This document shows positions 28,523 through 37,721 of a stretch of 64,000 bases of DNA, piece by piece. Both the position numbers and the translations under genes were made by a program. The stretch comes from Gemmatimonadota bacterium (GTDB lineage Bacteria > Latescibacterota > UBA2968), in contig PBWH01000002.1 in NCBI GenBank assembly GCA_002727195.1, forward strand, positions 24,524-88,523, in the 5' to 3' direction. Numbering within the stretch: position 1 is the first letter of the stretch; each line of letters starts with the position of its first letter. The notes under the pieces were generated by a model. It saw only the letters and a program-made list of their open reading frames with translations. It was not told where the DNA came from and did not search any database.

Positions 28523-29706
28523 GCCGGCCTCGTCTGCCGATACAAACTGAACCACAGAACCACTATCGCCAGCGTCGCCGATACGGCGGGAACGAGGGCG
28601 GTGGACTCCGTCCCAAACGTGGCCTCCGCGACGATCGCCATCCCGAAGCCCGCTACCAGCAGCACGGCCATCACGAGAAACGCAAATTGCTCGCGGTGCG
28701 CCGCCATCAACAGTGTGTGTGCGAGCCCGCAGAGAGCGAACGGCGGCACACAGGAAGCGAGCAGTCGAATGGCGCGGACACTTCCGCCAAAGTCGTTCCC
28801 GAACACGGTTACGACAAGAGGAGCCGCAAGAAAAAGGAGAAGCAGGGCAATGATGCCGTAGGTCACAAACCACACCCCCAACCCGGTGTGTCGACGACCG
28901 TCTGAAACCGCGTGGGCCAGGACGGCTTCGAACCCGGCGCTCACGAGGACGTAGGTCGCAGCCGCCGCTCGATACCCGATGTAGAACACCCCGGCCGCCA
29001 CGGGAGACATCACGTAGGTCGCGAGATAGGACAGATACAGAAGATTGCCAAGGTAGTAGACACCCGGCAGATGCAGGAGGCCCGACCACATCGTGTTGAG
29101 ATCGACTCCGAGCTTCGCAGAGACCCGGAAATCGGGACACTTCCGTTTGAGCAGGGCCAGACACATCACCGCATAGCCGCACCGGGTGACCGCGTAGCAC
29201 CATCCGACCTCGACCAGTCCGCCCCCCGAATGGAGTGCCACGACCAGGCCAACCAACAACGCCACGTTCAGCACACCGATCACCAGGAAGCTGAGATGGG
29301 CTTGCTGCAGCCCCTTGAAGACGGCGTTGCCACCGTCCCCGGCGCTCATGAAGATCGTCGATGCCCCGATGAGCAACACGGGAAGCGCCAGGTGGACGCC
29401 ACCCCACACCCATCCAGCAACGACCATCAGGAAGAACACTGCAGGTGCCACAGTCAGCTTGTAGGAGAGGACCTCGTTCAGGACGTCCGACACGCGAGCG
29501 CCACCGGCTACCGACTTGATCAGACGGTTATTCATGCCGAGATCGAGCACCGGAACGAAGAACGCCGTCAAAGAGATCGCGAAACCGTAGTCACCCAATG
29601 CGCCCGGGCCGAGTTCACGAGCCACCAGGACCATGCCGAGCAGCCCCCCGAGAGTATGCACGACCTTTTCCAGTGTAAGGTAGACCACGTTCCTGCGAAG
29701 GCTCAA
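28519..29706 (-). CDS. Flippase-like polysaccharide biosynthesis protein (MOP superfamily)
   Basis: A 395-residue multi-pass membrane protein with about twelve hydrophobic helices. The N-terminus (VVYLTLEKVVHTLGGLLGMVLVARELGP followed by LGDYGFAISLTAFFVP) is characteristic of Wzx/RfbX-type oligosaccharide-lipid flippases in the MOP exporter group. The likely role is to move a lipid-linked sugar across the inner membrane. The start appears to be TTG 29706 with GGGGGA upstream. No glycosyltransferases neighbour it, so the substrate is unknown. Confidence 0.8.
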   Translation of the reverse strand: MSLRRNVVYLTLEKVVHTLGGLLGMVLVARELGPGALGDYGFAISLTAFFVPVLDLGMNNRLIKSVAGGARVSDVLNEVLSYKLTVAPAVFFLMVVAGWVWGGVHLALPVLLIGASTIFMSAGDGGNAVFKGLQQAHLSFLVIGVLNVALLVGLVVALHSGGGLVEVGWCYAVTRCGYAVMCLALLKRKCPDFRVSAKLGVDLNTMWSGLLHLPGVYYLGNLLYLSYLATYVMSPVAAGVFYIGYRAAAATYVLVSAGFEAVLAHAVSDGRRHTGLGVWFVTYGIIALLLLFLAAPLVVTVFGNDFGGSVRAIRLLASCVPPFALCGLAHTLLMAAHREQFAFLVMAVLLVAGFGMAIVAEATFGTESTALVPAVSATLAIVVLWFSLYRQTRPA

Positions 29707-29721
29707 GGGTCATCCCCCAAA

Positions 29722-29753
29722 CAAAAATGGAGCAAGCATACCGCCTGCTCCAT
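29722..29753 (-). terminator. Terminator of the PKD-type lipoprotein gene
   Basis: An 8-bp stem ATGGAGCA/TGCTCCAT (29727-29734 with 29746-29753) followed on the minus strand by a TTTTTG run. It lies between the lipoprotein gene and the flippase gene. Confidence 0.75.
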
Positions 29754-29779
29754 CGCTCTATCGTTATCGGTGCGCGAAT

Positions 29780-30466
29780 CTACCCGCCGCGGCCACCGCG
29801 ATCTAACACTCGAATCACCACAACATCCACCTCGCTAGTGTCCCCGACGCCTGGTGCGATATTGTCGGCGACTGCGAGCTCGAACACATAGTCTCCGGTA
29901 GCGGGAGGCAGAAACTCAGGGGTAGGTCCATTCGATCCCTGGAGGCTGACAGCCGGCCCCAGAATCTGGCGCCAGAAGTAGCTCAGCTGGTCCAGATCGG
30001 GGTCCGAACTGGCCGACCCATCGATCACCACCGTCTGTCCCGGTTGGAAAGCGACGATCCGGTCAGGCTCGAGCTCGGCGACAGGTGGGCCCTGAGTCAC
30101 AGCGATCTGTAGCATTTCCGTCACGGTCTCCCCGGTCACACCGTCGCTGACTTCCACGGCCAAGCCGTAAACACCGACTTCCCCCGGTGCCCGCCACACG
30201 ACGGTCACCGAATCCTGGAACAGGTCGATCAGGGTATCCTTGCTGCTTCCCGTAAAGACGCCCCCACTTGCCGTCCACTGAAAGTCCAGTTCGTCGTTGT
30301 CGGCGTCCTCTGTGAACAGCTTCAGGTTCACCTCTCGACCTCGACCGACGGACGGATTCTCACCCAGATCCGTCGTGACGTCCACAATCTGCGGTGGTTC
30401 GGACCGATCGAGCAGTGTACATCCTGCTGTGCAGAGGATCGTGAACAGGTAAAGATATCGTAACAT
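29780..30466 (-). CDS. Lipoprotein with PKD/Ig-like domains
   Basis: A 228-residue lipoprotein. The short signal ends in lipobox CTAGC (Cys about 16). Two beta-sandwich repeats follow: about 25-125 (SVGRGREVNLKLFTEDADND, LAVEVSDGVTGE) and about 130-220 (GQTVVIDGSASSDPDLDQLSYFW, GDYVFELAVADN). The second is a clear PKD/cadherin-like pattern. Such domains serve adhesion or protein contact at the cell surface. It stands alone with its own promoter and terminator. Confidence 0.82.
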   Translation of the reverse strand: MLRYLYLFTILCTAGCTLLDRSEPPQIVDVTTDLGENPSVGRGREVNLKLFTEDADNDELDFQWTASGGVFTGSSKDTLIDLFQDSVTVVWRAPGEVGVYGLAVEVSDGVTGETVTEMLQIAVTQGPPVAELEPDRIVAFQPGQTVVIDGSASSDPDLDQLSYFWRQILGPAVSLQGSNGPTPEFLPPATGDYVFELAVADNIAPGVGDTSEVDVVVIRVLDRGGRGG

Positions 30467-30523
30467 CTACAGCGAGTCCTGGCCAAGATACATCATAGAA
30501 GAAAAATCTTCGTAAATGACTGT

Positions 30524-30552
30524 AATGTAGCGCTTTGCGGTGTAACTGTCAA
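30524..30552 (-). promoter_or_regulatory. Promoter of the PKD-type lipoprotein gene
   Basis: TTGACA (30547-30552), 17 bp, TACATT (30524-30529) on the minus strand. Confidence 0.6.
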
Positions 30553-30697
30553 CGTGCCCGACGCCTGAAATTCGCTTGACACAGCGATAGGCGCAAGCTT
30601 CGTTCGTAATCCGTGAACTGGTCAGGAGCCAATGGGTTCCAACCTCCGGGGCCCCTTGGCTTTCTGTGTTTTAGGACCTCCGTATGGTCGGGACGGT

Positions 30698-32037
30698 ATG
30701 ATCCACAAGATCCTCTGCATCGATGACGATCTGAGGATCAGGACGATGCTCGACAAGGCCCTGAGGGACGAGGGCTACGACGTCATCAACGCCCTGAGCG
30801 GCGAGGACGGGGTCGAGCTCACCGAGAGCCAAGATCCCGATCTGATCCGCTGGATATCGGCCTCCCAGGCGTCGACGGTATCGAAGCCCTCAAGCAGATT
30901 ATGAAGAACCGACCGGAAGCTGCCGCGATCATGAGCACGGCCGGGGGGACGATCGAATCCGCGGTCTCAGCGATGAAGGCCGGGGCGTAGAACTACATCC
31001 AGAAGCCCTTCAATACCGACGAGCTTCAGCTCCTGATCGCCGAAACGTTAGAGACCGTCAAACTAAAGAAGTGACGGTGCTCCAGAGTGTCCAAAGGAAC
31101 CGTAGCGACGTCGACAAGATCGTGGCCGAGTCCCCCGCCTTCAAGCGGGTCCTCAAAATGGTGCAACGGGTCTCGGAGAGTGACTCCGCAACCGTCCTGA
31201 TCGAAGGAGAAAGCGGTAAGGGCTAGAAACACATCGCCCAGATGATCCACTACAAAGGACCTGATCGAGTCCGAACTGTTCAGGAACGAGAAGGGCGCCT
31301 TCACCGGGGCCGCCCAGTCACGGGTCGGCAAGTTCGAAGCCGCGGACAACGGCACGCTGTTCCTGGACGAAGTCGGCGAGTTCAGTCAGTACAACCAGAT
31401 CAAGCTCCTCCACGTGCTCGAGGAGCGGTCCTTCTACCGCCTGGGCGGTAAAAAGAACATCAGCATCGACGTCCGCATCGTCGCCACGACAAACCGGAAT
31501 CTCCAGGAGGCCACCAACGCCGGCGATTTCCGGGAGGATCTGTATTACCGCCTAAACGTCGCGAACATCTACTTCCCCCCGCTCCGCGAGCGACGCGAAG
31601 ACATCATTCCCCTGGTAAAGCGGTTCCTGGACGAATTCGCCGGGACGTCGACCGACGGCATGCGCAAGATCGCTCCTCAGGCTCAGGAGATGTTGCTCAA
31701 CTACGAGTGGAAGGGGAATGTCAGAGAGATCCGGAATGCGATTGAGCGGATCGCTCTGCTGGAATAGGGCGAAACGCGGCTCGCAGAACACCTCGATTTC
31801 CTCGGACATGGTGCGCCCTTCCGAGCGACATCGTCAAATGCACGGAGCGCAGATCTGGCTGGGTCGGAAGCCTTCCGACTCCCCGCCGATGACGTCATCC
31901 TCGCCGAACTCAACAAGGACCTGATCCGGCAGGCACTCGAGATGACGGGCGGAAACCAGGTACGGGCCGCCAAATTGCTCGAGCTGACGCGAGACACCCT
32001 CAGGTATCGGCTCGACAAATACGGAATCCAGACCTGA
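30698..32037 (+). pseudogene. Degraded NtrC-type sigma54 response regulator
   Basis: ATG 30698 begins an intact receiver start (HKILCIDDDLRIRTMLDKAL), which shifts frame near 30850. The receiver continues in another frame, with TAG at 30988-30990 just before NYIQKPF. The AAA+ part starts near 31080, has TAG right after GESGKG, and lacks roughly 15-40 codons before LIESELFRNEKGAFTGA. The GAFTGA sigma54-contact loop and ATTNRNLQEA remain, with another TAG at 31765-31767. The Fis-type helix (GGNQVRAAKLLELTRDTLRYRL) ends the gene at 32037. A TTGACA at 30576-30581 has no matching -10 box, so the promoter may have decayed too. No partner kinase is adjacent. Confidence 0.88.
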
Positions 32038-32661
32038 TCAGTTTTCGGCAAACAGCCGACGAATGATCGGTGCCACATCCTCCAGAATCTCTTCCCGACC
32101 CGCATCCAGATAAGCCCTGATTCGTCCCTTCCGATCCACCACCGCCAGACGCATATCGTGTGCCCCGGCTTCGTCGTGCTCCACGGAAGCCTTGAAGCCC
32201 GTTTCGATCAGATCTCGAATCCGATCGGCTTCGCCCGTCAGGATCTTCCATCGATCCGGATCGGCCCCCACCTCACGACCGTAAGCGGCCAACTGGTCCT
32301 CTGGGACCTCAGGTTCGATGCTGATCGTAAGCGATCGTAAGTCCTCTACCGGCTTCAACCCTTCTTGCAAGACCGCCATCTGACCGGCCACACCGCTGCA
32401 CGCTCCTCTGCAAACCAAACTCCCGAAGCTGACAATGAGCACATGCCCACTCAGACCGCTCCGTGTCACGGTCTCTCCCGCCTGATCTCGTAACCTGAAG
32501 TCCGGGAGTTCGCCGACCACCGAGGCTCTCTGTGCCCTGATCCCACGGATCCGGTCCAGTTCGCTCTTGAACAGGAAGGCCGTGACGATCAGCATCAAGA
32601 GGACCGTCGCGCCAAATATGCGGAAGAACAGCCGGCGGTTGGATTCGGCGTTCGTGCTCAC
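32038..32661 (-). CDS. SCO1/SenC-type copper chaperone
   Basis: A 207-residue membrane-anchored thioredoxin-fold protein. One N-terminal helix (about 11-31) is followed by a SCO-like domain: VVGELPDFRLRDQAGE, then the copper cysteines in SLVCRGACSG (Cys84 and Cys88, CxxxC spacing), and the distal histidine in AHDMRLAVVDRKG. It should deliver or reduce copper for the CuA site of the oxidase encoded upstream on the same strand. Its start overlaps the permease gene by 4 nt, so the ABC genes and SCO form one operon. Confidence 0.82.
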   Translation of the reverse strand: MSTNAESNRRLFFRIFGATVLLMLIVTAFLFKSELDRIRGIRAQRASVVGELPDFRLRDQAGETVTRSGLSGHVLIVSFGSLVCRGACSGVAGQMAVLQEGLKPVEDLRSLTISIEPEVPEDQLAAYGREVGADPDRWKILTGEADRIRDLIETGFKASVEHDEAGAHDMRLAVVDRKGRIRAYLDAGREEILEDVAPIIRRLFAEN

Positions 32662-33455
32662 CCCGTGCCTCGTTCCCGATCACCCACGGCGATGGCAGAC
32701 CAGACGATCATCACGACCCCGAAGAGAGCGGTGATCGCGAGGCACACCGGCAGGTCGGGCAACGAGTCTGTCACGGTGGCGTCGGGGTAGTAGAGGACAC
32801 GGCGAAGAGCCGCGGTTGCGTAGGTCATCGGGTTGATGCGCATCACCCACGCAAGCCACTCTGGGGCCCCGGACAGCGGGAAGAACGCTCCCGACAGCAG
32901 CCACATCGGGAGGAGCAGCAGATTCATGATCGCGTGAAAGCCTGCTGTCGACTCCATCCGCCAAGCGATCTTGAAGCCCAGCCCCGTCATACTGATCGCG
33001 ATCAGGATCAGGGTTCCCAAAGTTGCCAGGAACGACACGGGCGTGATCGGAATGTCGACTAGCGGCGCCAGAATCAGGAACACGAGCCCCTCCCCCACGG
33101 CGACCGTTGTCCCACCCAGTATCTTGCCCATCACGATCGCAAACGATCTGATCGGGGCGACGACGACGGACTGCATAAACCCTTCCCGTCGGTCCTCCAC
33201 CACTGAGATGGTCGAGAAGATCGCCGTAAACAGGAGGATCAGCATCATCGTCCCGGGGTAGATGTATTCGAGGTAGGTCGGGCCGTCCCCTATGCCGGTC
33301 GAAAAGGATCCCCTGAACCCTGAACCGACCAGCACCCACAGGAGTAACGGCTGCAGGATCGATCCCATCAGGCGGTTTCGATCTCGCACAAAGCGGAGAA
33401 TTTCTCGCTTCCATAGCGAGTAGATGGCAAGCAATAGGATGGGTCGATCAGGCAT
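32658..33455 (-). CDS. ABC-2 type permease
   Basis: A 265-residue integral membrane component with six hydrophobic helices and the family's GTMMLILLFTAIFSTISVVEDRREGFMQ segment around residues 75-105. ATG 33455 (MPDRPILLLAIYSLWKREIL) overlaps the ATP-binding gene by 8 nt. A longer upstream frame reads through that gene in another frame and is not real. With its partner it forms an exporter of the DrrAB/NodIJ/CcmA-like ABC-2 group. Position next to heme A genes and SCO suggests a role in oxidase or copper assembly, but that is inference. Confidence 0.85.
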   Translation of the reverse strand: MPDRPILLLAIYSLWKREILRFVRDRNRLMGSILQPLLLWVLVGSGFRGSFSTGIGDGPTYLEYIYPGTMMLILLFTAIFSTISVVEDRREGFMQSVVVAPIRSFAIVMGKILGGTTVAVGEGLVFLILAPLVDIPITPVSFLATLGTLILIAISMTGLGFKIAWRMESTAGFHAIMNLLLLPMWLLSGAFFPLSGAPEWLAWVMRINPMTYATAALRRVLYYPDATVTDSLPDLPVCLAITALFGVVMIVWSAIAVGDRERGTG

Positions 33456-34389
33456 CGTCGCCCCCGACCACAAAGCGCTGTCCCGTGTGCGCGACAAACA
33501 CATCCTCCAGTGTCGGTCGCCCGATCGAGACCGAATCCGCCAGGTCTCCGCACGCCCGGTAGACGTCAGCCACGAGTTCCTTCGCTCTATCAGACGTAAT
33601 ACGGACGTCCCCATCCACCATCTCAGCGTCAAGCCCCAGGTTCTCCTGTAGGGCGACTGCTACTTCGTCCGGCAGCGATGTCTGAACCACAATCACATCC
33701 CCCCCCACGGACCGCTTCAACTCACCGGGCTTCCCTTCGGCGATCATCTTGCCCGTGGCAAGGATGCCAATCCGGTCGCAGCGCTCCGCTTCTTCCAGGA
33801 AGTGCGTCGTCAGCACGATTGTCACCCCCTGGTCGTCTCGCAGCGCTTGCAGGTCCTCCCACAGCATTCGTCTCGCCCCGGGGTCCAGACCCGTCGACGG
33901 TTCGTCGAAGATCAGGAGTCCCGGGCCTGGAAGCAGCGCCTTGGCCAGCTCGACTCTTCGCTGGAGCCCGCCCGACAGGGTTTCGATACGGGCAGCCATC
34001 CGATCGCCTAGCCCCAGTCGCTCCGCCATCGTCTCGGATGCACGCCTCAACTCGCCGCCCAACATTCCGTAGAACATGCCGTGGTGGATGAGGTTCTCCA
34101 GGACCGTCAGCTTCGGATCCAGACTCGGCCGCTGGAATACCACTCCTATCCGAGACCGGATCGCGGGCCCCTCGGTCGCCGCCTCGTGACCGAACACCCG
34201 GACCGAGCCCGTCTGCGGCTTCAGGTGGGTCGACAGAATCCGGAACAGCGTAGACTTCCCACCGCCGTTCGGACCCAGCAGCCCATAGACCTCGGCACCG
34301 CCGACCTCGAGCGAAATCCCATCGAGCGCTCGACGGTCCTCGTAATCGTGAGTCAGGCCGGAGACTGTGATCGGTGTGTCTTTGAACAC
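33448..34389 (-). CDS. ABC transporter ATP-binding protein
   Basis: A 313-residue ATPase. Walker A is GPNGGGKST (residues 39-47), with GGG in place of the common SGS/AGK variants; the Q-loop is VVFQRPSLD; the signature is LSGGLQRRVELAKAL; Walker B is LLIFDEPSTGLD; the H-loop is VLTTHFLEEAERCD. A C-terminal extension (about 225-313) is typical of DrrA/CcmA-like subunits. It pairs with the overlapping ABC-2 permease. It lies 70 nt downstream of ctaB but behind a terminator. Confidence 0.92.
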   Translation of the reverse strand: MFKDTPITVSGLTHDYEDRRALDGISLEVGGAEVYGLLGPNGGGKSTLFRILSTHLKPQTGSVRVFGHEAATEGPAIRSRIGVVFQRPSLDPKLTVLENLIHHGMFYGMLGGELRRASETMAERLGLGDRMAARIETLSGGLQRRVELAKALLPGPGLLIFDEPSTGLDPGARRMLWEDLQALRDDQGVTIVLTTHFLEEAERCDRIGILATGKMIAEGKPGELKRSVGGDVIVVQTSLPDEVAVALQENLGLDAEMVDGDVRITSDRAKELVADVYRACGDLADSVSIGRPTLEDVFVAHTGQRFVVGGDDA

Positions 34390-34403
34390 CTGCCAACTCC
34401 AAC

Positions 34404-34426
34404 AAAAAAGGCGACAGGCATTCGCC
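34404..34426 (-). terminator. Terminator after ctaB
   Basis: A GGCGA/TCGCC stem (34410-34414 with 34422-34426) with a 7-nt loop, followed on the minus strand by TTTTTTG. It separates the oxidase/heme genes from the ABC-SCO operon. Confidence 0.7.
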
Positions 34427-34459
34427 CATCACCCCAAGTGATTCCGATGCGATCCGTGT

Positions 34460-35350
34460 TCAAGGAAGCCGGTCTGCTATCAGAACGATCCACAGAACGG
34501 GAAGGTAAACCAGCGTAGACCGAAGCAGATGCCGCGCCCGCTCCGTCGTGCGCTCCCGGGCGAAGGACAGGCTGAACCAGACTATCACGGCGCTCAAAAG
34601 CAACGCGATTGCAAAGTAGACCGTGCCCGTCATCCCCATCAGAGCCGGCATCAGGCTGCACGGCAGCAGGGCCAGACTGTAGACCACCATCTGATGAGCC
34701 GTCCGACTCCCTTTCGTGTCCTCGACCGCCAGCATCCGATAGCCTCCGCGAGCATAATCTTCCCGATACATCCAGGCGATCGCGTAGAAATGAGGAAACT
34801 GCCACAGGAAGAGAATCCCGAATAGTACGACTGCCCCAAGTCCCAACTCCCCATGGGCCGCGGTCCATCCGCCAACGGGCGGGAGTGCACCCGAGACGGC
34901 GCCGACCAGGGTATTGTGGACGGTGATCCGCTTCAGAGGCGTGTAGGCCACCAGGTAAACCACCGCCGTCGCCACACCCACCAGCGCCGTCGCGACGTTG
35001 ACCCAGGCCGTGAGGTACACAAGACCGACCGCGAGCATCGTGATACCAAGGGCAAAAGCCTTCTCCGGTTGGAGCCGACCCGCCGGCAACGGTCGGTCAG
35101 CTGTTCTGACCATCCGCGCGTCCTGCTCGCGCTCCAGGTAGTGATTGAGCGCACAGACTCCTGAAGAAACGAGGAAAGTCGCCAGCAGCGTGTGGATCAG
35201 GCGAAGCAGATCGACGCCACCTGGGCTCGCCAGTACGTAACCGACAGCCGTGCTGATCACGACAAACGTCCCGATCCTCGCCTTCGTCAGCTCGACGAAG
35301 TCGGCGAACCTCGCGGGGGTGAATTCCTGGATGTCCGCTTCGGCCTTCAC
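34460..35350 (-). CDS. ctaB: Protoheme IX farnesyltransferase (heme O synthase)
   Basis: A 296-residue UbiA-superfamily prenyltransferase that adds a farnesyl group to heme B. The aspartate-rich region reads EREQDARMVRTADRPLPAG, and VAYTPLKRITVHNTLVGAVSGALPP is the typical conserved loop. About eight to nine transmembrane helices are present. The GTG start overlaps the ctaA stop by 4 nt (GTGA), so it is coupled to heme A synthase. Confidence 0.95.
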   Translation of the reverse strand: MKAEADIQEFTPARFADFVELTKARIGTFVVISTAVGYVLASPGGVDLLRLIHTLLATFLVSSGVCALNHYLEREQDARMVRTADRPLPAGRLQPEKAFALGITMLAVGLVYLTAWVNVATALVGVATAVVYLVAYTPLKRITVHNTLVGAVSGALPPVGGWTAAHGELGLGAVVLFGILFLWQFPHFYAIAWMYREDYARGGYRMLAVEDTKGSRTAHQMVVYSLALLPCSLMPALMGMTGTVYFAIALLLSAVIVWFSLSFARERTTERARHLLRSTLVYLPVLWIVLIADRLP

Positions 35351-36351
35351 GCCGGTTCTCCTGCCAGATGTGGTTCTACCACGAGCTCAGTTCGCACGGT
35401 CAGCCGGAAGCTGCGCGTGATCACCAATACGGTCGTTGCCAAAATCGTTGCCCCAACCACCACGTGACCGGTCGCCACCCACACCGCACGCTCGGTCCAA
35501 ATAACCGAAGCCCCCAGCAACACCTGAATGATCAGCAGCAACGCCAACAGGAATACAGGCCGAACGAGCTCGGGCAGGTTGACGTGTGCTCGAACGACCC
35601 GAGCAACCAACCAGCCGATGGCGCCGCACACGACGATCGCCCACACCCTGTGGGCGAACTGGATCATCACCTGCATCCGGAGCGTCTCCACCTCGACCGG
35701 ATAGGGCGCAGTAGGGTCTGTCTTCAGCTCGGACACGGGCGGGATCAGATGACCGAAAGCGAGCGGAAAATCGGGGATCACGAGAGCAGACTCGGTGTGC
35801 CGTACGAGAGCGCCGAGGATGAGCTGACCATACACCGTCGCTCCCGCAAACACAGCGAGCCACCGTGTCGACAGCGTCTCATCACCGTCCTCGATCGAGG
35901 GTGTAGCCTCGGTCCAGGAGCGTGTCGTGGCGACCCAGAGGACGACGATCATGCAGAAGAACGTCTGCGCCAGGCAGGCGTGGGACACAGACACCGGCGT
36001 TGGGAGCAGGTAGAGAACGGTCAGCCCCCCGAGCAACCCCTGGATGATCACAGCAGCGAGGGCGATCCCGGCCAGCCGACGAACCCACCGCCTCGACTCC
36101 ACACGCCATGCCCATATCGCCAGGATGACCGTCAGGAATCCGACCGCGCTGGCGATCATCCGGTGGCCGTGCTCGTAGAACACCCCACCAACCATCGGCG
36201 GCATCAACATCCCGTAGCTGAGAGGCCAGTCAGGAACGGCCAGACCGGATCCCGTACTCGTGACTAGTCCGCCGGCTGCAATCAACAGAAGCGTAGAGAT
36301 CGCTGTGAACCCGGCGAAGCGGTTCAACCCGCGTGAAGGCGTGTCCGACAT
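35347..36351 (-). CDS. ctaA: Heme A synthase
   Basis: A 334-residue membrane protein oxidising heme O to heme A for aa3-type oxidases. Eight helices form two four-helix halves with paired histidines: HGHRMIAS and VSHACLAQ in the first half, QFAHRVWAI and ATGHVVVGA in the second. The N-terminal GGLVTSTGSGLAVPDWPLSYG is the conserved loop, repeated as LGALVRHTESALVIPDFPLAFG in the second half. It is coupled to ctaB. Confidence 0.94.
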   Translation of the reverse strand: MSDTPSRGLNRFAGFTAISTLLLIAAGGLVTSTGSGLAVPDWPLSYGMLMPPMVGGVFYEHGHRMIASAVGFLTVILAIWAWRVESRRWVRRLAGIALAAVIIQGLLGGLTVLYLLPTPVSVSHACLAQTFFCMIVVLWVATTRSWTEATPSIEDGDETLSTRWLAVFAGATVYGQLILGALVRHTESALVIPDFPLAFGHLIPPVSELKTDPTAPYPVEVETLRMQVMIQFAHRVWAIVVCGAIGWLVARVVRAHVNLPELVRPVFLLALLLIIQVLLGASVIWTERAVWVATGHVVVGATILATTVLVITRSFRLTVRTELVVEPHLAGEPA

Positions 36352-36353
36352 GG

Positions 36354-36602
36354 CTATTGTGCCGACGGCAGCGGTAGCGTGTTCGAGACCCGGGCGATCC
36401 GCCTGGCCCGAAGCCAGAAGAACAGGATCGCTCCCGCGATCGCCGTCAGTAGGGTTACGATCACCCCTAGGAGCACGAGCACCCCTGCCTCCGCCCCTTT
36501 GACCTGGAGCGAATTCGGGTCACCATAGCAGACGGTGCAGGCAAAGGTGCTCGCCGGCGCCCACAGAACGAATCCGAGGATCAGCGTCAGAAAGCGTTTC
36601 AC
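36354..36602 (-). CDS. Small membrane protein with CxxC, oxidase cluster
   Basis: An 82-residue protein I do not recognise. It starts VKRFLTLILGFVLWAPASTFA, a likely signal, followed by CTVCYGDPNSLQVKG (a CxxC) and one transmembrane helix (LVLLGVIVTLLTAIAGAILFF). GTG 36602 was chosen because GGAG lies 6 nt upstream, within the end of the preceding gene, and gives a clean signal. An ATG at 36614 is the alternative. The cysteine pair facing the periplasm would suit heme or copper handling, consistent with its neighbours. Confidence 0.65.
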   Translation of the reverse strand: MKRFLTLILGFVLWAPASTFACTVCYGDPNSLQVKGAEAGVLVLLGVIVTLLTAIAGAILFFWLRARRIARVSNTLPLPSAQ

Positions 36603-36805
36603 AGATAACTCCATCCCTTGAGCTTTCGGAGGAACCATACCCCGTAGAACAGCAATCCAGCCGCAGCCACGAACGACGTAAGGCTCAAGGTCAGCATCAG
36701 ACCGTCGCCGGACTGCTGGAACGTTTGAAGCGACCAGTAGCCGAAGCCTGCCGTCATCAGGACCGACGCGACGACGAACACGATGTGGAACGACTTGAGC
36801 GACAC
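36599..36805 (-). CDS. Small two-helix membrane protein, oxidase cluster
   Basis: A 68-residue protein with two hydrophobic helices (FHIVFVVASVLMTAGFGYW and LSLTSFVAAAGLLFYGVWFL) and a basic C-terminus (RKLKGWSYL). It is not assigned to a family, but its position between subunit IV and ctaA suggests an oxidase assembly or accessory subunit. It overlaps the next gene by 4 nt. Confidence 0.7.
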   Translation of the reverse strand: MSLKSFHIVFVVASVLMTAGFGYWSLQTFQQSGDGLMLTLSLTSFVAAAGLLFYGVWFLRKLKGWSYL

Positions 36806-36809
36806 CTGT

Positions 36810-37115
36810 CTACCCGTGGAATACCGAGTTATGATCGGTCATGATCGGGAGCAGCATCAGCACGGTAAAGAAGAAGACCGTGATCCCCAGGATCCAGTAG
36901 ATCATTGCCTTTTCTTCGATCAGATGCATGAAGTAACACGCCACGAGCGACCCCTTGACCGTGGCGATCAAGAGTCCAACGAACAGCGTCATGAATACCG
37001 AGTTGAACTCGATGTAGGATGCCCCGACGGTCGCGGCCGTCAGGACAATCAGAGCCACGCCGATCTTGATGTAGCCACTGATATGTTCTCTGATTTCTTC
37101 AGCGGATTCAGCCAT
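36810..37115 (-). CDS. ctaF: Cytochrome c oxidase subunit IV (CtaF/CyoD-like)
   Basis: A 101-residue protein with three helices: KIGVALIVLTAATVGASYIEF, SVFMTLFVGLLIATVKGSLVACYFMHL and WILGITVFFFTVLMLLPIMTDH. The TVKGSLVACYFMHL segment is typical of the prokaryotic COX4 family. It lies 9 nt after subunit III. Confidence 0.9.
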   Translation of the reverse strand: MAESAEEIREHISGYIKIGVALIVLTAATVGASYIEFNSVFMTLFVGLLIATVKGSLVACYFMHLIEEKAMIYWILGITVFFFTVLMLLPIMTDHNSVFHG

Positions 37116-37124
37116 AGCGCGTCC

Positions 37125-37721
37125 TTACAGAAGATAGAGTGCCGGGAACAGGAAAATCCAGACGAGATCCACGAAGTGCCAGTAGAGGCCGGCGCATTCG
37201 ATCCGGTTCGCGTAGTGCTCCGGGTTCTCCTCCAGCAGCTTGGAGCCGCTCGTCAGGAGATACACAAACACGGCGATACCGCCGATCACGTGGAGTCCGT
37301 GAAGCCCCGTCATCGTGAAGTATGTCGCGTAGAAGTTGTTCGTCGCCGGTGAGATATGGTGCGAGAACTTTGCGCCATACTCGAAGGCTTTGACGACCAG
37401 GAATCCACACGCCAGGATCACTGTGACCCAGAGATACATTTTGGCCTTGGCGTTCTCGCCCATCTTCAGGTTGGCCCATCCGAGGACGACCGTCACCGAC
37501 GAGATAATCAGGATGGCCGTATTCAGCGTGGCCAGCGGGATATTCAGCAGATCCGCCCCGTGCGGCCAGTCGTCCGAGCCGACGCGAAGCAGGATATACG
37601 AGGAAAACAGTGCGCCGAAGAGCATGACTTCCGACGCAAGGAACAACCAGGTCCCCAGCTTCCCACTATACAGACCCGACATCGGGTGTGGTTTAACTGT
37701 GTAGGGAATTTCGTCCATCAT
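37125..37721 (-). CDS. ctaE: Cytochrome c oxidase subunit III
   Basis: A 198-residue protein with five helices, the short bacterial form. LGTWLFLASEVMLFGALFSSYILLR and TGLHGLHVIGGI are diagnostic, as is the terminal YWHFVDLVWIFLFPALYLL. The ATG directly abuts the subunit I stop, so translation is coupled. Confidence 0.95.
   Translation of the reverse strand: MMDEIPYTVKPHPMSGLYSGKLGTWLFLASEVMLFGALFSSYILLRVGSDDWPHGADLLNIPLATLNTAILIISSVTVVLGWANLKMGENAKAKMYLWVTVILACGFLVVKAFEYGAKFSHHISPATNNFYATYFTMTGLHGLHVIGGIAVFVYLLTSGSKLLEENPEHYANRIECAGLYWHFVDLVWIFLFPALYLL

Noticed and set aside
30988-31767. TAG recoding as an explanation for stops in the response regulator
   Set aside because: TAG ends several intact genes here, and frameshifts plus a deletion are present as well.
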